DNA of 46,234 nucleotides from Oscillospiraceae bacterium (GCA_029218825.1 JAQXSC010000104.1:1-46234); one strand, 5' to 3'. Shown: positions 7,991-16,757, numbered from the stretch's first letter. The notes: generated from the letters alone by a model not told the origin. A program made the numbers and translations.

Positions 7991-9091
7991 CATATATTCA
8001 ATTTCTCTTTTTATTCTTTTGCCCTTGGTAAAGGGGGCACAGATTAACCTGCCCACATAAAAGAAGGGCAGTAATACAGGATATTTTCGCAAAATCCCGT
8101 AAATATTTTTCATTTCCGCAGAAGTAGGGAAAAGCCTTGTAATTACGTACTCACCCTTGCTTTTGCCCTCTTTCCTGTTGGCGATAACATTCTTGCTGTT
8201 GCCGAATGTACCGCTTGTAAGGATATACAACTCCTCTTTAGACAGGCTCTCCAAATCCCCTTTGCCGAACCATTTATCGGCAATTTCAATGATTTTTTCC
8301 AGGAAGTCTGACAGCCCTAATTTTTCAAGTTCTTTCTCAAGCACCCTCTTGTTAAGGGTAGGGTACAGATATTTATGCTGAATATACATATCCATAACCA
8401 TTTTTATTCCACAGCCGGCTGTTGAATAATGCTTGTATAAATGAACAAGATTAAAGATAAAGAAATCCTCGTCGGTCATTCTGTATTCACAGTTGTCCGC
8501 TTTTTTGCTCCGATTGAAAATATCCTCATAATAACTGTAAAAAGGAGAATTCAGGGGAACAATGTCACGATGAAGTTCTACCAACATAAAAGGCGGTTTT
8601 GCGAATTTATCGTGGTGAAATCCCCCCACCTCAACAGGTGAATATCCGATTTGTGCAATAACCTCGCCTGCTGTCTTTAAGTCGTTTTTGATAAGTATAT
8701 CCAAGTCCGCCATTTCTCTGTAATCAGGCTTTGGGTAAAGGTTGCACAAGGGCAGACCCTTTATAGGCAGAAACTCAACCCCTGCTTTCTTAAAGGCATC
8801 CACTATGGATTGATATTCCAAAGTCTGCACCAAATTGCGGTGGACATTTTTGTTGCGTATATCCTGCCACTGTTTAAACAGTTCTCCCGTGGGTCTGTTT
8901 TCCAACTGTTCAACAGCATAAAAGGCGGTATTTGCCACGTTGTGGGACTTTGCAAGTCTGAATAAAAAGTCAAAATCTATTTCCTCGTTTGGCTCTAATG
9001 GGAAAGTTTCATTCAGCACACTTTTCAAAAGCATAAGCAAATACTTAATGTTATTCAGTTTTTGTTCTTTAGATAAAGTATTTACGCTCAT
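7970..9091 (-). CDS. Nucleotidyltransferase family protein (NTP_transf_5-like)
   Basis: 373 residues, GGAGG before the ATG at 9091. FLPIKGLPLCNLYPKPDYREMADLDILI at about 100-130 carries the family's conserved K-G and DxD pattern (ADLDIL), the metal-binding aspartates of the Pol-beta-like fold. A helical C-terminal half includes FNLVHLYKHY. This family is common in Firmicutes near polysaccharide or lasso-peptide genes; its substrates are mostly unknown. Here it stands alone. It is probably cytoplasmic, since no signal peptide is present. Confidence 0.7.
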   Translation of the reverse strand: MSVNTLSKEQKLNNIKYLLMLLKSVLNETFPLEPNEEIDFDFLFRLAKSHNVANTAFYAVEQLENRPTGELFKQWQDIRNKNVHRNLVQTLEYQSIVDAFKKAGVEFLPIKGLPLCNLYPKPDYREMADLDILIKNDLKTAGEVIAQIGYSPVEVGGFHHDKFAKPPFMLVELHRDIVPLNSPFYSYYEDIFNRSKKADNCEYRMTDEDFFIFNLVHLYKHYSTAGCGIKMVMDMYIQHKYLYPTLNKRVLEKELEKLGLSDFLEKIIEIADKWFGKGDLESLSKEELYILTSGTFGNSKNVIANRKEGKSKGEYVITRLFPTSAEMKNIYGILRKYPVLLPFFYVGRLICAPFTKGKRIKREIEYMKKTVKK

Positions 9092-9107
9092 AAACGCCTC
9101 CGCATAT

Positions 9108-9136
9108 ATAATACCACGTTAGAATATATTTTGCAA
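9108..9136 (-). promoter_or_regulatory. Promoter of the nucleotidyltransferase gene
   Basis: On the minus strand TTGCAA (9136-9131), a 17-nt spacer and TATTAT (9113-9108) precede the gene start at 9091 closely. Confidence 0.5.
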
Positions 9137-9196
9137 AACAAAAAGTATTCCTAAACCGAAAAACTTTCTTTTAATATTTAGTATCATATAATTATA

Positions 9197-9226
9197 TTGA
9201 CATTTTGATAGCGTATATGCTATCAA
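9197..9226 (+). promoter_or_regulatory. TTGACA followed by a 22-bp palindrome, possible operator
   Basis: TTGACA at 9197-9202 is followed by TTGATAGC-N6-GCTATCAA (9205-9226), an inverted repeat with 8-bp arms. TATCAA at 9221-9226 would be an 18-nt-spaced weak -10 on the plus strand. No gene follows on that strand. The function is unknown. Confidence 0.4.
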
Positions 9227-9251
9227 TTATCCAATTACAAAAACCTGTAGA

Positions 9252-9290
9252 AACAAAAAGCGTACCTACAAAATCACAGTAGGTACGCTT
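9252..9290 (-). terminator. Terminator of the Gld-type ABC operon
   Basis: On the minus strand a 12-bp perfect stem (AAGCGTACCTAC / GTAGGTACGCTT, 9258-9290) is followed by a T-rich run, seven bases after the stop of the DUF4340 gene. Confidence 0.8.
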
Positions 9291-9296
9291 GAATTT

Positions 9297-10988
9297 TTAC
9301 CAGAAAGTTTTAACTTCCTTATCCTTTGCAACCATTGGCGCTTGGTCAATGAGTTTTGTAACATATGATGAATAAACAGTTCCCACAGGCTTTGAATTGA
9401 GCGTTACGGTGTATTTATTACCGCTGCACTTGTAGAAGTTTACGGTATCTGCGCTCTTATTTTTGTAGGAATACTTAACTGTAAATGCCGGAGAACCGCT
9501 TGGATTTACCACAGAGTGGTCGGCAAGTGTAAGCAGGGACATATTTCTGAAGTATGTTTCAAAATATCCCAGCGTCAACTCCTCGCCGTTGTATTTTACG
9601 GTTGTAGTAGTTGATGAGGTTGTAGAGCCTTCGTCGTCGGTTGTGGTAACAACCTGTGTGTCTATATCATACTTGTAGGTTTTTGAATTGCAGGAAACTT
9701 CAACTCCTGTCAGTCCGTTCAGTTGCGGACTTAACACATAGTCGGACAGTAGATTTTCGTAACTTGTAGTTACCCAAGGAATAGATGCGGAAGCGATTTT
9801 GTAAACAACCTTTCCGTTGTTTTTCATCAGGTAACAGTCACCCTTGCTGTCAGGTTTACTTGCAATCAAGTCAACGGTGGTGTCAGGATACTTTGCATAA
9901 ACACGCGCGTAGGTATTTGCAAGTCCGAATTTGCCAAGTTGTGCGGAAGTTGGATTTACACAGGCAACAGATGATGCATACAACCCTCTGATTGCACCGG
10001 CTACGTTTGCCGCCTCTGCGTTATCCGCATATGCGTTTGCAGGAGCAGTCAGCACATAGGTGTTGGTAACGGAGTCTGAATTGCCGTTCATCTTCAGTGT
10101 GATTTTGTTGCCGTATGCAGAGCCTGTTAAATCTGCATAGATAAAGTCTGAATTTTCCGACGCTGTAGCAGAATCGTTAATTGTCAGGCTGATAAGTTTT
10201 GTAACGTCAAAGAGGAAAGGCTTAACAGACTCGGTTTCGCACAGGTACACTACATTGTTTGAGCCGAATTTTACATATGTGCCTACTCCCTGGGGAGCCT
10301 CGTTGCCAACGTAAATCACAGCCTTTTTGCCGTCGGTATAAGTAACCTTTACCTTGCTGCGCGGTTTATCCAAGCCGTAATCTGCAAGGTTATCCTTTGC
10401 GTCGGTTTCAATAATTTTTGTAAAGCTCAATCCGGAGCAGTGACTTGCGATTTCGTCAGCCACACCGCCTTGTAAATCAAAGTCCTCAAGTCCTACTATT
10501 GTATATTGAGTAGCCTCTGTTGTTGTAACCTTTTCACCTGTTTCAGGGTCGGTTTCCTTAGATGTTTTTGTAGGAGTGTAGGAGTTAATTGTAAAACTGC
10601 CCTTTGCATTTTCAATGTGCATGGTCTTGATTTCCTTGGGAATATAGGTCAAAAGTTCACCGCTGCCGTTTGTCTTGATAGTGCCGTCATCCTTTGTCTG
10701 AGGCTCTATCTGCCATACGTTGTCATCGTCTACTTCTGTTATGATTGATGCTCCGTCGGTAAACTCAGGTTGTTCTTCCTGACCCTTTGGCACAAGTACA
10801 ACAAGCAAAATTGCGCCCACAAGTACTACTGCGCATAAAAGTGATATTACCAAAGCGATTAAACCGCTTTTCTTTTTCTTCTTTTTTTCTACAGAGGTGG
10901 GATTTTCAAAACTGCTTACAGCCTCTTCAAAACCCTTGTCGTTATCCTCAATAACAACCTCTGTACCCTTAACCTTTTTTTCTTCCAT
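9297..10988 (-). CDS. DUF4340 domain membrane-anchored protein
   Basis: 563 residues. A cytoplasmic Lys-rich segment is followed by one transmembrane helix (about 42-66). A long extracytoplasmic body of repeated beta-rich DUF4340 modules follows (for example FTKIIETDAKDNLADYGLDK and KVTYTDGKKAVIYVGNE). DUF4340 proteins co-occur with GldA/F/G-type ABC systems. The gene overlaps the GldG-like gene by one base (TAATG), so they are translationally coupled. It is the last gene of the operon and is followed by a terminator. The likely role is an extracytoplasmic partner of the ABC complex; the cargo is unknown. Confidence 0.8.
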   Translation of the reverse strand: MEEKKVKGTEVVIEDNDKGFEEAVSSFENPTSVEKKKKKKSGLIALVISLLCAVVLVGAILLVVLVPKGQEEQPEFTDGASIITEVDDDNVWQIEPQTKDDGTIKTNGSGELLTYIPKEIKTMHIENAKGSFTINSYTPTKTSKETDPETGEKVTTTEATQYTIVGLEDFDLQGGVADEIASHCSGLSFTKIIETDAKDNLADYGLDKPRSKVKVTYTDGKKAVIYVGNEAPQGVGTYVKFGSNNVVYLCETESVKPFLFDVTKLISLTINDSATASENSDFIYADLTGSAYGNKITLKMNGNSDSVTNTYVLTAPANAYADNAEAANVAGAIRGLYASSVACVNPTSAQLGKFGLANTYARVYAKYPDTTVDLIASKPDSKGDCYLMKNNGKVVYKIASASIPWVTTSYENLLSDYVLSPQLNGLTGVEVSCNSKTYKYDIDTQVVTTTDDEGSTTSSTTTTVKYNGEELTLGYFETYFRNMSLLTLADHSVVNPSGSPAFTVKYSYKNKSADTVNFYKCSGNKYTVTLNSKPVGTVYSSYVTKLIDQAPMVAKDKEVKTFW

Positions 10989-12526
10989 TATTTAGTCCTC
11001 CTGCGGATAAATACTACAAGACCCATTAACAGAATTACAACAGGAATAACAGCAATAAAGATTACTCCGATAGTAAATATTGACATTGTGTTTGTTATTC
11101 CAAGTTCACTTGTGTTGATTGTAGCGGAATTGATAGTGATGCCCATATCACCGCGGTCGGTAACTGTGTTGCAGAAGTTCACAATGTAGTTTGCGTTGTT
11201 GTAGGAAGTAGTAGAAAGATAATCTTCATAGAACATATATCTTGAACCGAACACAGCCACGTTGGAACTTTTATTTTCCTCGTTTGTCTTTGTGCCAACA
11301 GCCGCAAGGTTGATTTTATCCTTTGAGTATTTTTCAAGGTCCTTTTCGCTTTCAACCTTTACGTCAAAAGGAATAACACCAACAGAGGATTCAACGCTTA
11401 ACATAGATACTGCGCTGTCGTTAACAATCTCAACATCTCTTGAATATCCCACAAGTGTAGGAACATTTGGGTTTTTAAGAGTTTCTGTGTAAATATCGCT
11501 TTCATAATCTGTTAGGAAAATGTATGGGCCGTTAATGTAGTAGTTAGGACTTGAACAGTAACTGATACCGTTGCCTACTTTCATACCATACTGTGCGATA
11601 ACAGAGTCAATGTTAGGAGTTTCGACTTCCATATCCGCCGGAATGTAGATAAGAGTTCTGCCGTATTCGCCGTTGTTTTCAAGCCAATTTGAAAGTTTTT
11701 CAACAGCCTTGTCGGATAAATCTACGGTAGGTGCATACATAAGGGCAATTTCGCTGTCCTTGTTGAAGTTTTCGGTTAGGATAGAAACTTCTCTTACGTT
11801 GTATGCGTTTTTAGTCAGCAGAGATTTCAGACCTGCATAGTCCGTTTCGTCCTCACCGCAACCTGTAATGATATCAACGCCGATTTTGTCGGTGGTGATA
11901 ACCTCTAACACGCCTGTTACAACAGCCTGTTCAACAGTTGTTGAGGTAAAACTGTAGCCTGTGTAGGAAACCTGATCCTGGTCATAGGCAAAGCAATCGT
12001 CAAAACTTAACACAGTGTAGTTATCGTCACCTGCGTCAATTAAAATCAGGTTGTTACTTGCTGAACCTGTCCAGTTAATTTTATCGTATTTGTTTGTAAA
12101 GGTTGGGTTTGATGACAGTTCTACAAATTCAAGGTTGATTTTACTGTTTGTTTTTGCCATTTTCTTTAACAGTTTGTAGCCCTGTTTGATATAGTCGGCA
12201 TTTGTTCCGGAAAATCCGAAACCGCCTTTAAAACTATCCTCGTCGGCAAGAACATAAATTGTAATGTCCTTGTCAATTTGGCTTAAATACTCAACCGTAT
12301 CCTTTTGGAGTTGATAAGCCTGAGTAGAGGTCATATCAATTTTTAAATTTGGGAAGTTTTCCACAAGCACCCCTGCAAGAACATTTACAAGGATAATAAT
12401 GCAGATAAATACTGCGGTAATAGCAATGGCAATACCGCCGCTTCTTGCTTTTCTTGATTTTAAGAAGTTAATAAAAGCATTGGGCTTTTTATCAACATTT
12501 CTTTCGAATTTTTCTTTTTTATCCAT
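10988..12526 (-). CDS. GldG-like ABC auxiliary protein
   Basis: 512 residues, AGGAGG before the ATG. An N-terminal transmembrane helix (about 30-55) is followed by the ABC_transp_aux/GldG region (MTSTQAYQLQKDTVEYLSQI, then IYVLADEDSF and an IYIPADMEV segment), and a C-terminal transmembrane helix at about 480-508 ending in RRRTK. In Bacteroidetes GldG pairs with GldA and GldF; in Firmicutes the same trio is widespread without gliding, with unknown cargo. The preceding gene is the GldF-like permease, 13 bp away. Confidence 0.8.
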   Translation of the reverse strand: MDKKEKFERNVDKKPNAFINFLKSRKARSGGIAIAITAVFICIIILVNVLAGVLVENFPNLKIDMTSTQAYQLQKDTVEYLSQIDKDITIYVLADEDSFKGGFGFSGTNADYIKQGYKLLKKMAKTNSKINLEFVELSSNPTFTNKYDKINWTGSASNNLILIDAGDDNYTVLSFDDCFAYDQDQVSYTGYSFTSTTVEQAVVTGVLEVITTDKIGVDIITGCGEDETDYAGLKSLLTKNAYNVREVSILTENFNKDSEIALMYAPTVDLSDKAVEKLSNWLENNGEYGRTLIYIPADMEVETPNIDSVIAQYGMKVGNGISYCSSPNYYINGPYIFLTDYESDIYTETLKNPNVPTLVGYSRDVEIVNDSAVSMLSVESSVGVIPFDVKVESEKDLEKYSKDKINLAAVGTKTNEENKSSNVAVFGSRYMFYEDYLSTTSYNNANYIVNFCNTVTDRGDMGITINSATINTSELGITNTMSIFTIGVIFIAVIPVVILLMGLVVFIRRRTK

Positions 12527-12539
12527 TATCTATACCTCC

Positions 12540-13244
12540 TTAACTCCAGCGTTTTCTTTCGAAAATACGGATTGTAAAGAACAAAAACAGTGCGATAACA
12601 CTGAGGAAAAATACAACGCCGGATAAATCAAGGAGACCGTTGGTAAAGTCCTCGTAGTGAACTGCGAAAGAAATAGATTTCAGTAAATCGGCAATCCAGC
12701 CAATTTCAATGGATTGGTAAATACCGCCTAAAAGGGTGATGGCAAGACCTGTACCCATACCAACAATAGCGGAAATAACCTGCATTTCAGTTAGTGAACT
12801 GATGAACACGTTAATAGCGATAAAAGCACCGCCCATTAACAGAAAGCCGAAAGTAGTGCATAGAATTACAACCCAATCCGGAGTTGTAAAAATTGAAACC
12901 ACAAGACCGTAAATAGGGAAAATACAACAACAAATTGCAAATAATACAAATGCTCCCAAAAACTTGCCAACAACAATTTCAAAAAGTGAAGTTGGGGAAG
13001 TAAGCAGAGCCTGGTCTGTTTTCTGACGTTTTTCCTCGCTAAAACTTTTCATTGTAATAATAGGAATAGTCAGAGCGATAACAGTAAGCATATTTCCGAA
13101 CACACCTGCTAAAGAGGAAGTGTTTGAAAATAGGCAGGTAAACAGGAAAAACAGTCCGGAGAAAGCAAAGAATACCGCCATAAAAATGTAAGCGATAGCA
13201 GAGTTGAAGTAAGAACTTAACTCTCTTTTTAATATAGCAACCAT
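12540..13244 (-). CDS. GldF-like ABC-2 permease
   Basis: 234 residues with six transmembrane helices typical of ABC-2 permeases. It begins MVAILKRELSSYFNSAIAYI and includes the conserved cytoplasmic EEKRQKTDQALLTSP segment seen in GldF and related permeases. AGGAGG precedes the ATG. It lies 2 bp from the ATPase gene and should form the channel with the ATPase (13247-14209). Confidence 0.85.
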   Translation of the reverse strand: MVAILKRELSSYFNSAIAYIFMAVFFAFSGLFFLFTCLFSNTSSLAGVFGNMLTVIALTIPIITMKSFSEEKRQKTDQALLTSPTSLFEIVVGKFLGAFVLFAICCCIFPIYGLVVSIFTTPDWVVILCTTFGFLLMGGAFIAINVFISSLTEMQVISAIVGMGTGLAITLLGGIYQSIEIGWIADLLKSISFAVHYEDFTNGLLDLSGVVFFLSVIALFLFFTIRIFERKRWS

Positions 13245-13246
13245 TT

Positions 13247-14209
13247 TTACTTAACCTCCTTTTGTCTTTGGTCCTGAGATGTAAGTTGTAAGAAACTGTC
13301 CTCAAGGGTAGCGTTACCGCTTTCCATACCCACAATAGCGCAATCGGTTGATGCAACTGCGCGGAAAACGCTTTTGCGGATGTCAACGCCTGTCTGATAG
13401 TCAATAACATATCGAGTAATGTTGTTGCCAACAGAACCCTGCTTTTTGATTTTTGTAACGCCGTCGATTACAGAAATGCCTTTCAATGCAGATGCGGCGG
13501 AGCCCTCTGTTCCGTCAAGGTCAAGTTGCAGTTTTTGTGCCCCTGAAATTGACGAACTTAACTCGTCAGTCCTTGCGTCTGCTACAAGTTTGCCGTTGGA
13601 AATAACCACGATTCTGTCGCAGGTTGCGGAAATTTCCGAAAGCACGTGAGAAGATAAAATAACAGTGTGCTTTTTGCCAAGGCTCTTTATAAGTTTTCTC
13701 ATTTCGATAATCTGCTGTGGGTCAAGTCCAACAGTAGGCTCGTCCAAAATAAGTACAGGAGGATTGCCCAAAAGCGCCTGAGCAAAGCCAACACGCTGAC
13801 GATAACCTTTTGACAGATTTTTAATAATACGATTTGAAACGTCTGTAATTTTTACAAGTCGCATTACCTCGTCAATATGCTGTTTTTTAGGAAGTTTAAC
13901 TTTTTTTAAGTCAAACATAAATTGCAGATATTTTTCTACCGTCATATCCACATACAGAGGAGGAATTTCAGGCAGATAACCGATTCTGCGTTTTGCCTCC
14001 TTTGGATTTCCGAGAATTTCGTAACCGTCAACTGTGACAGTTCCCTTTGTTGAGGAAATATAACCTGTGATAATGTTCATTGTTGTAGATTTTCCGGCAC
14101 CGTTAGGTCCCAGAAAACCTAATATCTCGCCACTATCCACAGAAAAACTGATGTCGTCAACAGCAGTCATATTTCCGTAACGCTTTGTAAGGTTCTTAAC
14201 CTCAACCAC
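13247..14209 (-). CDS. GldA-like ABC transporter ATP-binding protein
   Basis: 320 residues from GTG 14209; AAGGAG lies 8 nt upstream, whereas the longer frame to GTG 14239 has no ribosome binding site. Walker A is GPNGAGKS, the signature is LSKGYRQR, Walker B is VLILDEP, and the H-loop is LSSHVLSE. A C-terminal regulatory extension of about 80 residues follows. It is the first gene of the ATPase-permease-GldG-DUF4340 operon. A TATAAT -10 on the minus strand lies at 14268-14263 without a clear -35. Confidence 0.85.
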   Translation of the reverse strand: MVEVKNLTKRYGNMTAVDDISFSVDSGEILGFLGPNGAGKSTTMNIITGYISSTKGTVTVDGYEILGNPKEAKRRIGYLPEIPPLYVDMTVEKYLQFMFDLKKVKLPKKQHIDEVMRLVKITDVSNRIIKNLSKGYRQRVGFAQALLGNPPVLILDEPTVGLDPQQIIEMRKLIKSLGKKHTVILSSHVLSEISATCDRIVVISNGKLVADARTDELSSSISGAQKLQLDLDGTEGSAASALKGISVIDGVTKIKKQGSVGNNITRYVIDYQTGVDIRKSVFRAVASTDCAIVGMESGNATLEDSFLQLTSQDQRQKEVK

Positions 14210-14455
14210 GTTTATCACTCCTTCTAAATTTCTTTGCACTTAGGCAAAATTACGTTAGCATAATTATACTACATAATTCCTGACTTTTGTGGAAAAATTT
14301 AAAAAAATCATAATAAATTCACAAAAATTCAAGATTTCATCACATAAAAAGCCATACTTTGCAATTATATCATTTTTGTCAATATATATCAACTGCGAAT
14401 AATAGGCTTTTTTTGATAAATAATATTCCATAGAATACTTTGGGGAGGAAATATT

Positions 14456-14812
14456 ATGGATTACCTGTGGGCATTTATTGTAGGAGGACTAATCTGCGTA
14501 GTGGGACAAATCCTAATTGATAAAACCAAACTGACGCCGGCACGTATTCTTACGGGCTTTGTGGTGGCAGGAGTGATACTGACGGCAATCGGCGTGTATA
14601 AGCCTTTGGTGGAATTTGCAGGAGCAGGAGCAACTGTGCCAATCAGCGGTTTCGGATATTTAATGGCGCAGGGGGTAGAAAAGGCTATCCACAGCGACGG
14701 CGCAATAGGAATCCTCACAGGCGGTTTCACCGCCGCAGCGGCAGGAATTGCGGCGGCAATACTATTCGGCTTTCTTGCAGGACTGTTCTCCAAACCGGGG
14801 GATAAATCGTAA
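14456..14812 (+). CDS. spoVAE: Stage V sporulation protein AE
   Basis: 118 residues, matching the family's size, with four hydrophobic segments. It begins MDYLWAFIVGGLICVVGQIL, contains TKLTPARILTGFVVAGV, and has a Gly/Ala-rich GFTAAAAGIAAAILFGFLAGL end. SpoVAE belongs to the inner-membrane SpoVA complex that loads and releases dipicolinic acid in spores. GAGGAAATATT precedes the ATG. It is isolated: spoVAC and spoVAD, normally adjacent, are not in this window. Forespore (SigG) control is expected, but I could not fit a convincing SigG promoter upstream. Confidence 0.85.
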   Translation: MDYLWAFIVGGLICVVGQILIDKTKLTPARILTGFVVAGVILTAIGVYKPLVEFAGAGATVPISGFGYLMAQGVEKAIHSDGAIGILTGGFTAAAAGIAAAILFGFLAGLFSKPGDKS

Positions 14813-14864
14813 AAAGTTCAGGAATAAAAAGTACGGTATTATTTTATGATGTTTTTGAACATAT

Positions 14865-14893
14865 TTGAAACATCAATAAGCATATGCTATACT
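14865..14893 (+). promoter_or_regulatory. SigA promoter of a candidate small RNA
   Basis: TTGAAA (14865-14870), exactly 17 nt, TATACT (14888-14893). No gene starts within the next 200 nt, but a strong terminator begins about 40 nt after the predicted start. Confidence 0.6.
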
Positions 14894-14899
14894 GTGTTT

Positions 14900-14977
14900 T
14901 AAAAAAACGAAGTAAAAGTGCAAGTTAGCACAAAATCGAACTCCCCAAGGTTGATTCCTTTGGGGAGTTCTTTTTTG
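14900..14977 (+). ncRNA. Candidate small RNA ending in an intrinsic terminator
   Basis: The promoter at 14865-14893 predicts a transcript of about 77 nt. It contains GTGC-N6-GCAC and ends in a strong hairpin (GAACTCCCCAAGG 14938-14950 with CCTTTGGGGAGTTC 14957-14970) followed by six T. An outer extension (AGCACAAAA with TTTTGTGCT) lengthens the stem. It contains no plausible reading frame with a ribosome binding site. Alternatively the hairpin simply terminates spoVAE. No known family was recognised. Confidence 0.5.
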
Positions 14978-15135
14978 TGCTGTCTAATAGGATTCTGTCC
15001 CTATCTAACTTTAATGGAAATTGAATTAATTTCACATAAGTAGATTTTCTTTGTGTTTTATTCTAAAATACAAGCATATAGCTAACAAAAATGTAGGTTT
15101 GCAAATAAGCCGAAAAGCTAAGTCAGGGGAACGGG

Positions 15136-15847
15136 TTGAAAAGAATAATACCTTTTTGTGTTGTTTTTTGTATTCTGTTCTTTGTTTTTGCGCCTGTTGT
15201 ACAGGGTGCTGATAATATCCTTGTTGAGAATATTAACGCAGATAAGAACAGAATTTTTGATGTAAATGTGTCCATTGATTCTCACAAGACTGTTTCGGCT
15301 GTAATCTTTATAATCAAATACGATTCCGGTAAAATTGCCTGGCGCGGTGGAAAAACAGAGCTTTCTCAAAGCCTTATAAGGTACAGCGATAAAGGGACAG
15401 GGTTAAGCTTATATTTTGTGTGCTGACGGGATAGCTCTGGATAAAAATAAAAATCTGTTCACACTAAAGTTTAAAGCATTGGACTACGGCAAGAGCAAAA
15501 TCGAAATATCCTCCGGAGATTGTGTAAGCAATAGTTTAAAAAATATAGATGATTTTGAAAGCTCAAGCTGTTATGTTACGGTAAATTCTAAAGGCACAAA
15601 CACAGGTGCATTAAAAACAGATTCTGTAAAAAATCAAGAACAAACTACGGAGAATAAAGAAACCAAAAATGCCGTGTTAGCACAAAAGCCCCACAAGAGC
15701 ATCACTGTAATTGATGAGGAAAACTACGGTATAATTGTGGCTGTTTGCTCGGCTTTTGTATTATGTATATTCACAGTAACCTATGTAGTTAAACGGCTTA
15801 AAGACAGGGAAAAAATAATAAAAAGAAAAAATAAGCAAATGTTTTAA
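15136..15847 (+). pseudogene. Membrane-anchored cohesin-like protein, frameshifted
   Basis: Two overlapping frames (15136-15426 and 15416-15847) read as one protein of about 230 residues. It has a signal peptide, a cohesin-like beta-sandwich (FDVNVSIDSHKTVSAVIF, later GTGLSLYFVCADGIALDKN and LFTLKFKALD), a Thr/Lys/Gln linker, then a transmembrane helix and a KRLKDREKIIKRK tail. Cohesins hold dockerin enzymes; this one would anchor them in the membrane. The first frame ends at TGA just after TTTTGTGTGC. Restoring one GT unit rejoins the frames, so a 2-nt slip in a GT tract is the simplest cause. It begins with TTG behind AGGGGA. It could be a true pseudogene, phase variation or a sequencing error. 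The cohesin assignment is by pattern. Confidence 0.6.
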
Positions 15848-15897
15848 ATCGTCGCTTACAAATCTCAACAATTTCGTTAGGATATTGTATATTCGTA

Positions 15898-15926
15898 TTG
15901 ACAAAAAATTTTATAAAATGTAGAAT
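15898..15926 (+). promoter_or_regulatory. SigA promoter of the DUF3298 gene
   Basis: TTGACA (15898-15903), 17 nt, TAGAAT (15921-15926). The predicted start near 15933 lies inside the longer reading frame, which supports the GTG at 15958 as the true start. Confidence 0.7.
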
Positions 15927-15957
15927 TAAAGTAAAATATTTTGAGGAGTGTTTGCTT

Positions 15958-16665
15958 GTGATTAAAAAAAGAAGTTTTGTCAGTGTTTTACTGAGTTTAT
16001 GTATATTTTTCAGCATATTTTGCTTTGGCAATATATCTGCGATAAATGCAGAGGCTAAGCCGGAAGCGGTAAAATATGTAACTACAAATAAACAATATAA
16101 AATGGACGGACGCCCTATCCTGAATTTTAAGATAAAGCGACCGGTATTTACTGTAAAAACGAAAGCCAATAAAAAGATAAACAATTATTTTAAAAAGTTG
16201 TGTAACAAGTATAGAGCGAATACGTTAAAATTTGCAAAAGAGACATTTCAAGAAAATCCTAATAATCCAATGGTTCACTCCTTTGATGACAAAATCACCT
16301 TGACCTACAACAAGAACGGAAAATACAGCTTTAAAGAAAAATTTGTTGAGTCTGCCGGTGGAGTGCACCCACAATATGGAACTATCGGGCATAATTTCAG
16401 CAAAAAAAGCGGAAATAAAATTCCAAACAGCAAACTCACAAAGTACAGCAATAAGGAACTAAAAGAAAAGATATACCGTAAAGTGGAGTATTTATATTAT
16501 CAGTACCCCAATAGATTTTTCCCTAATGCTTTAGAAACAGTTGAGAATAAACAGATTAAGGATTATACTTTTTATTTAACAGACAAACATCTTAACGTAG
16601 TATTCCAATGTTATGAAATAGCCTCGTGGGCAAGCGGTCCGACAACTGTTAAGATAAAATTATAA
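15958..16665 (+). CDS. Secreted DUF3298 (RsiV-like) domain protein
   Basis: 235 residues from GTG 15958 with GAGGAG 9 nt upstream. Residues 1-35 are a signal peptide. The body has the DUF4163/DUF3298 layout (RPVFTVKTKANKKINNYF, then KYSFKEKFVESAGGVHP, the conserved GGxHP turn, and GHNFSKKSGNKI). In B. subtilis the related domain of RsiV binds lysozyme, but this protein lacks an anti-sigma domain and a transmembrane anchor, so it is likely a secreted envelope protein of unknown ligand. A terminator follows. Confidence 0.7.
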   Translation: MIKKRSFVSVLLSLCIFFSIFCFGNISAINAEAKPEAVKYVTTNKQYKMDGRPILNFKIKRPVFTVKTKANKKINNYFKKLCNKYRANTLKFAKETFQENPNNPMVHSFDDKITLTYNKNGKYSFKEKFVESAGGVHPQYGTIGHNFSKKSGNKIPNSKLTKYSNKELKEKIYRKVEYLYYQYPNRFFPNALETVENKQIKDYTFYLTDKHLNVVFQCYEIASWASGPTTVKIKL

Positions 16666-16721
16666 GTTTGCTAATAGTTTCCATTCCTTATTAGTTATAC
16701 AATCAAATAGTGTTTTTATTG

Positions 16722-16757
16722 AATACCACCCTGCTAAACAGCAGAGTGGTATTTTGT
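16722..16757 (+). terminator. Terminator of the DUF3298 gene
   Basis: AATACCAC and GTGGTATT (16722-16729, 16746-16753) with an inner CTGC/GCAG stem, followed by a T-rich tail. Confidence 0.65.

Noticed and set aside
13039..13431. 130-residue minus-strand frame
   Set aside because: It overlaps the permease and ATPase genes in another frame and has no protein family features.
14397..14435. SigG promoter before spoVAE
   Set aside because: GAATA and CATAGAA are present, but the spacing is 26-27 nt instead of about 18 and the -10 does not fit CATNNTA.
15061..15135. c-di-GMP-I riboswitch before the cohesin-like gene
   Set aside because: GCAAATAAGCCGAAAAGC resembles parts of it, but the GACGCAAAGC core and overall stems do not match.
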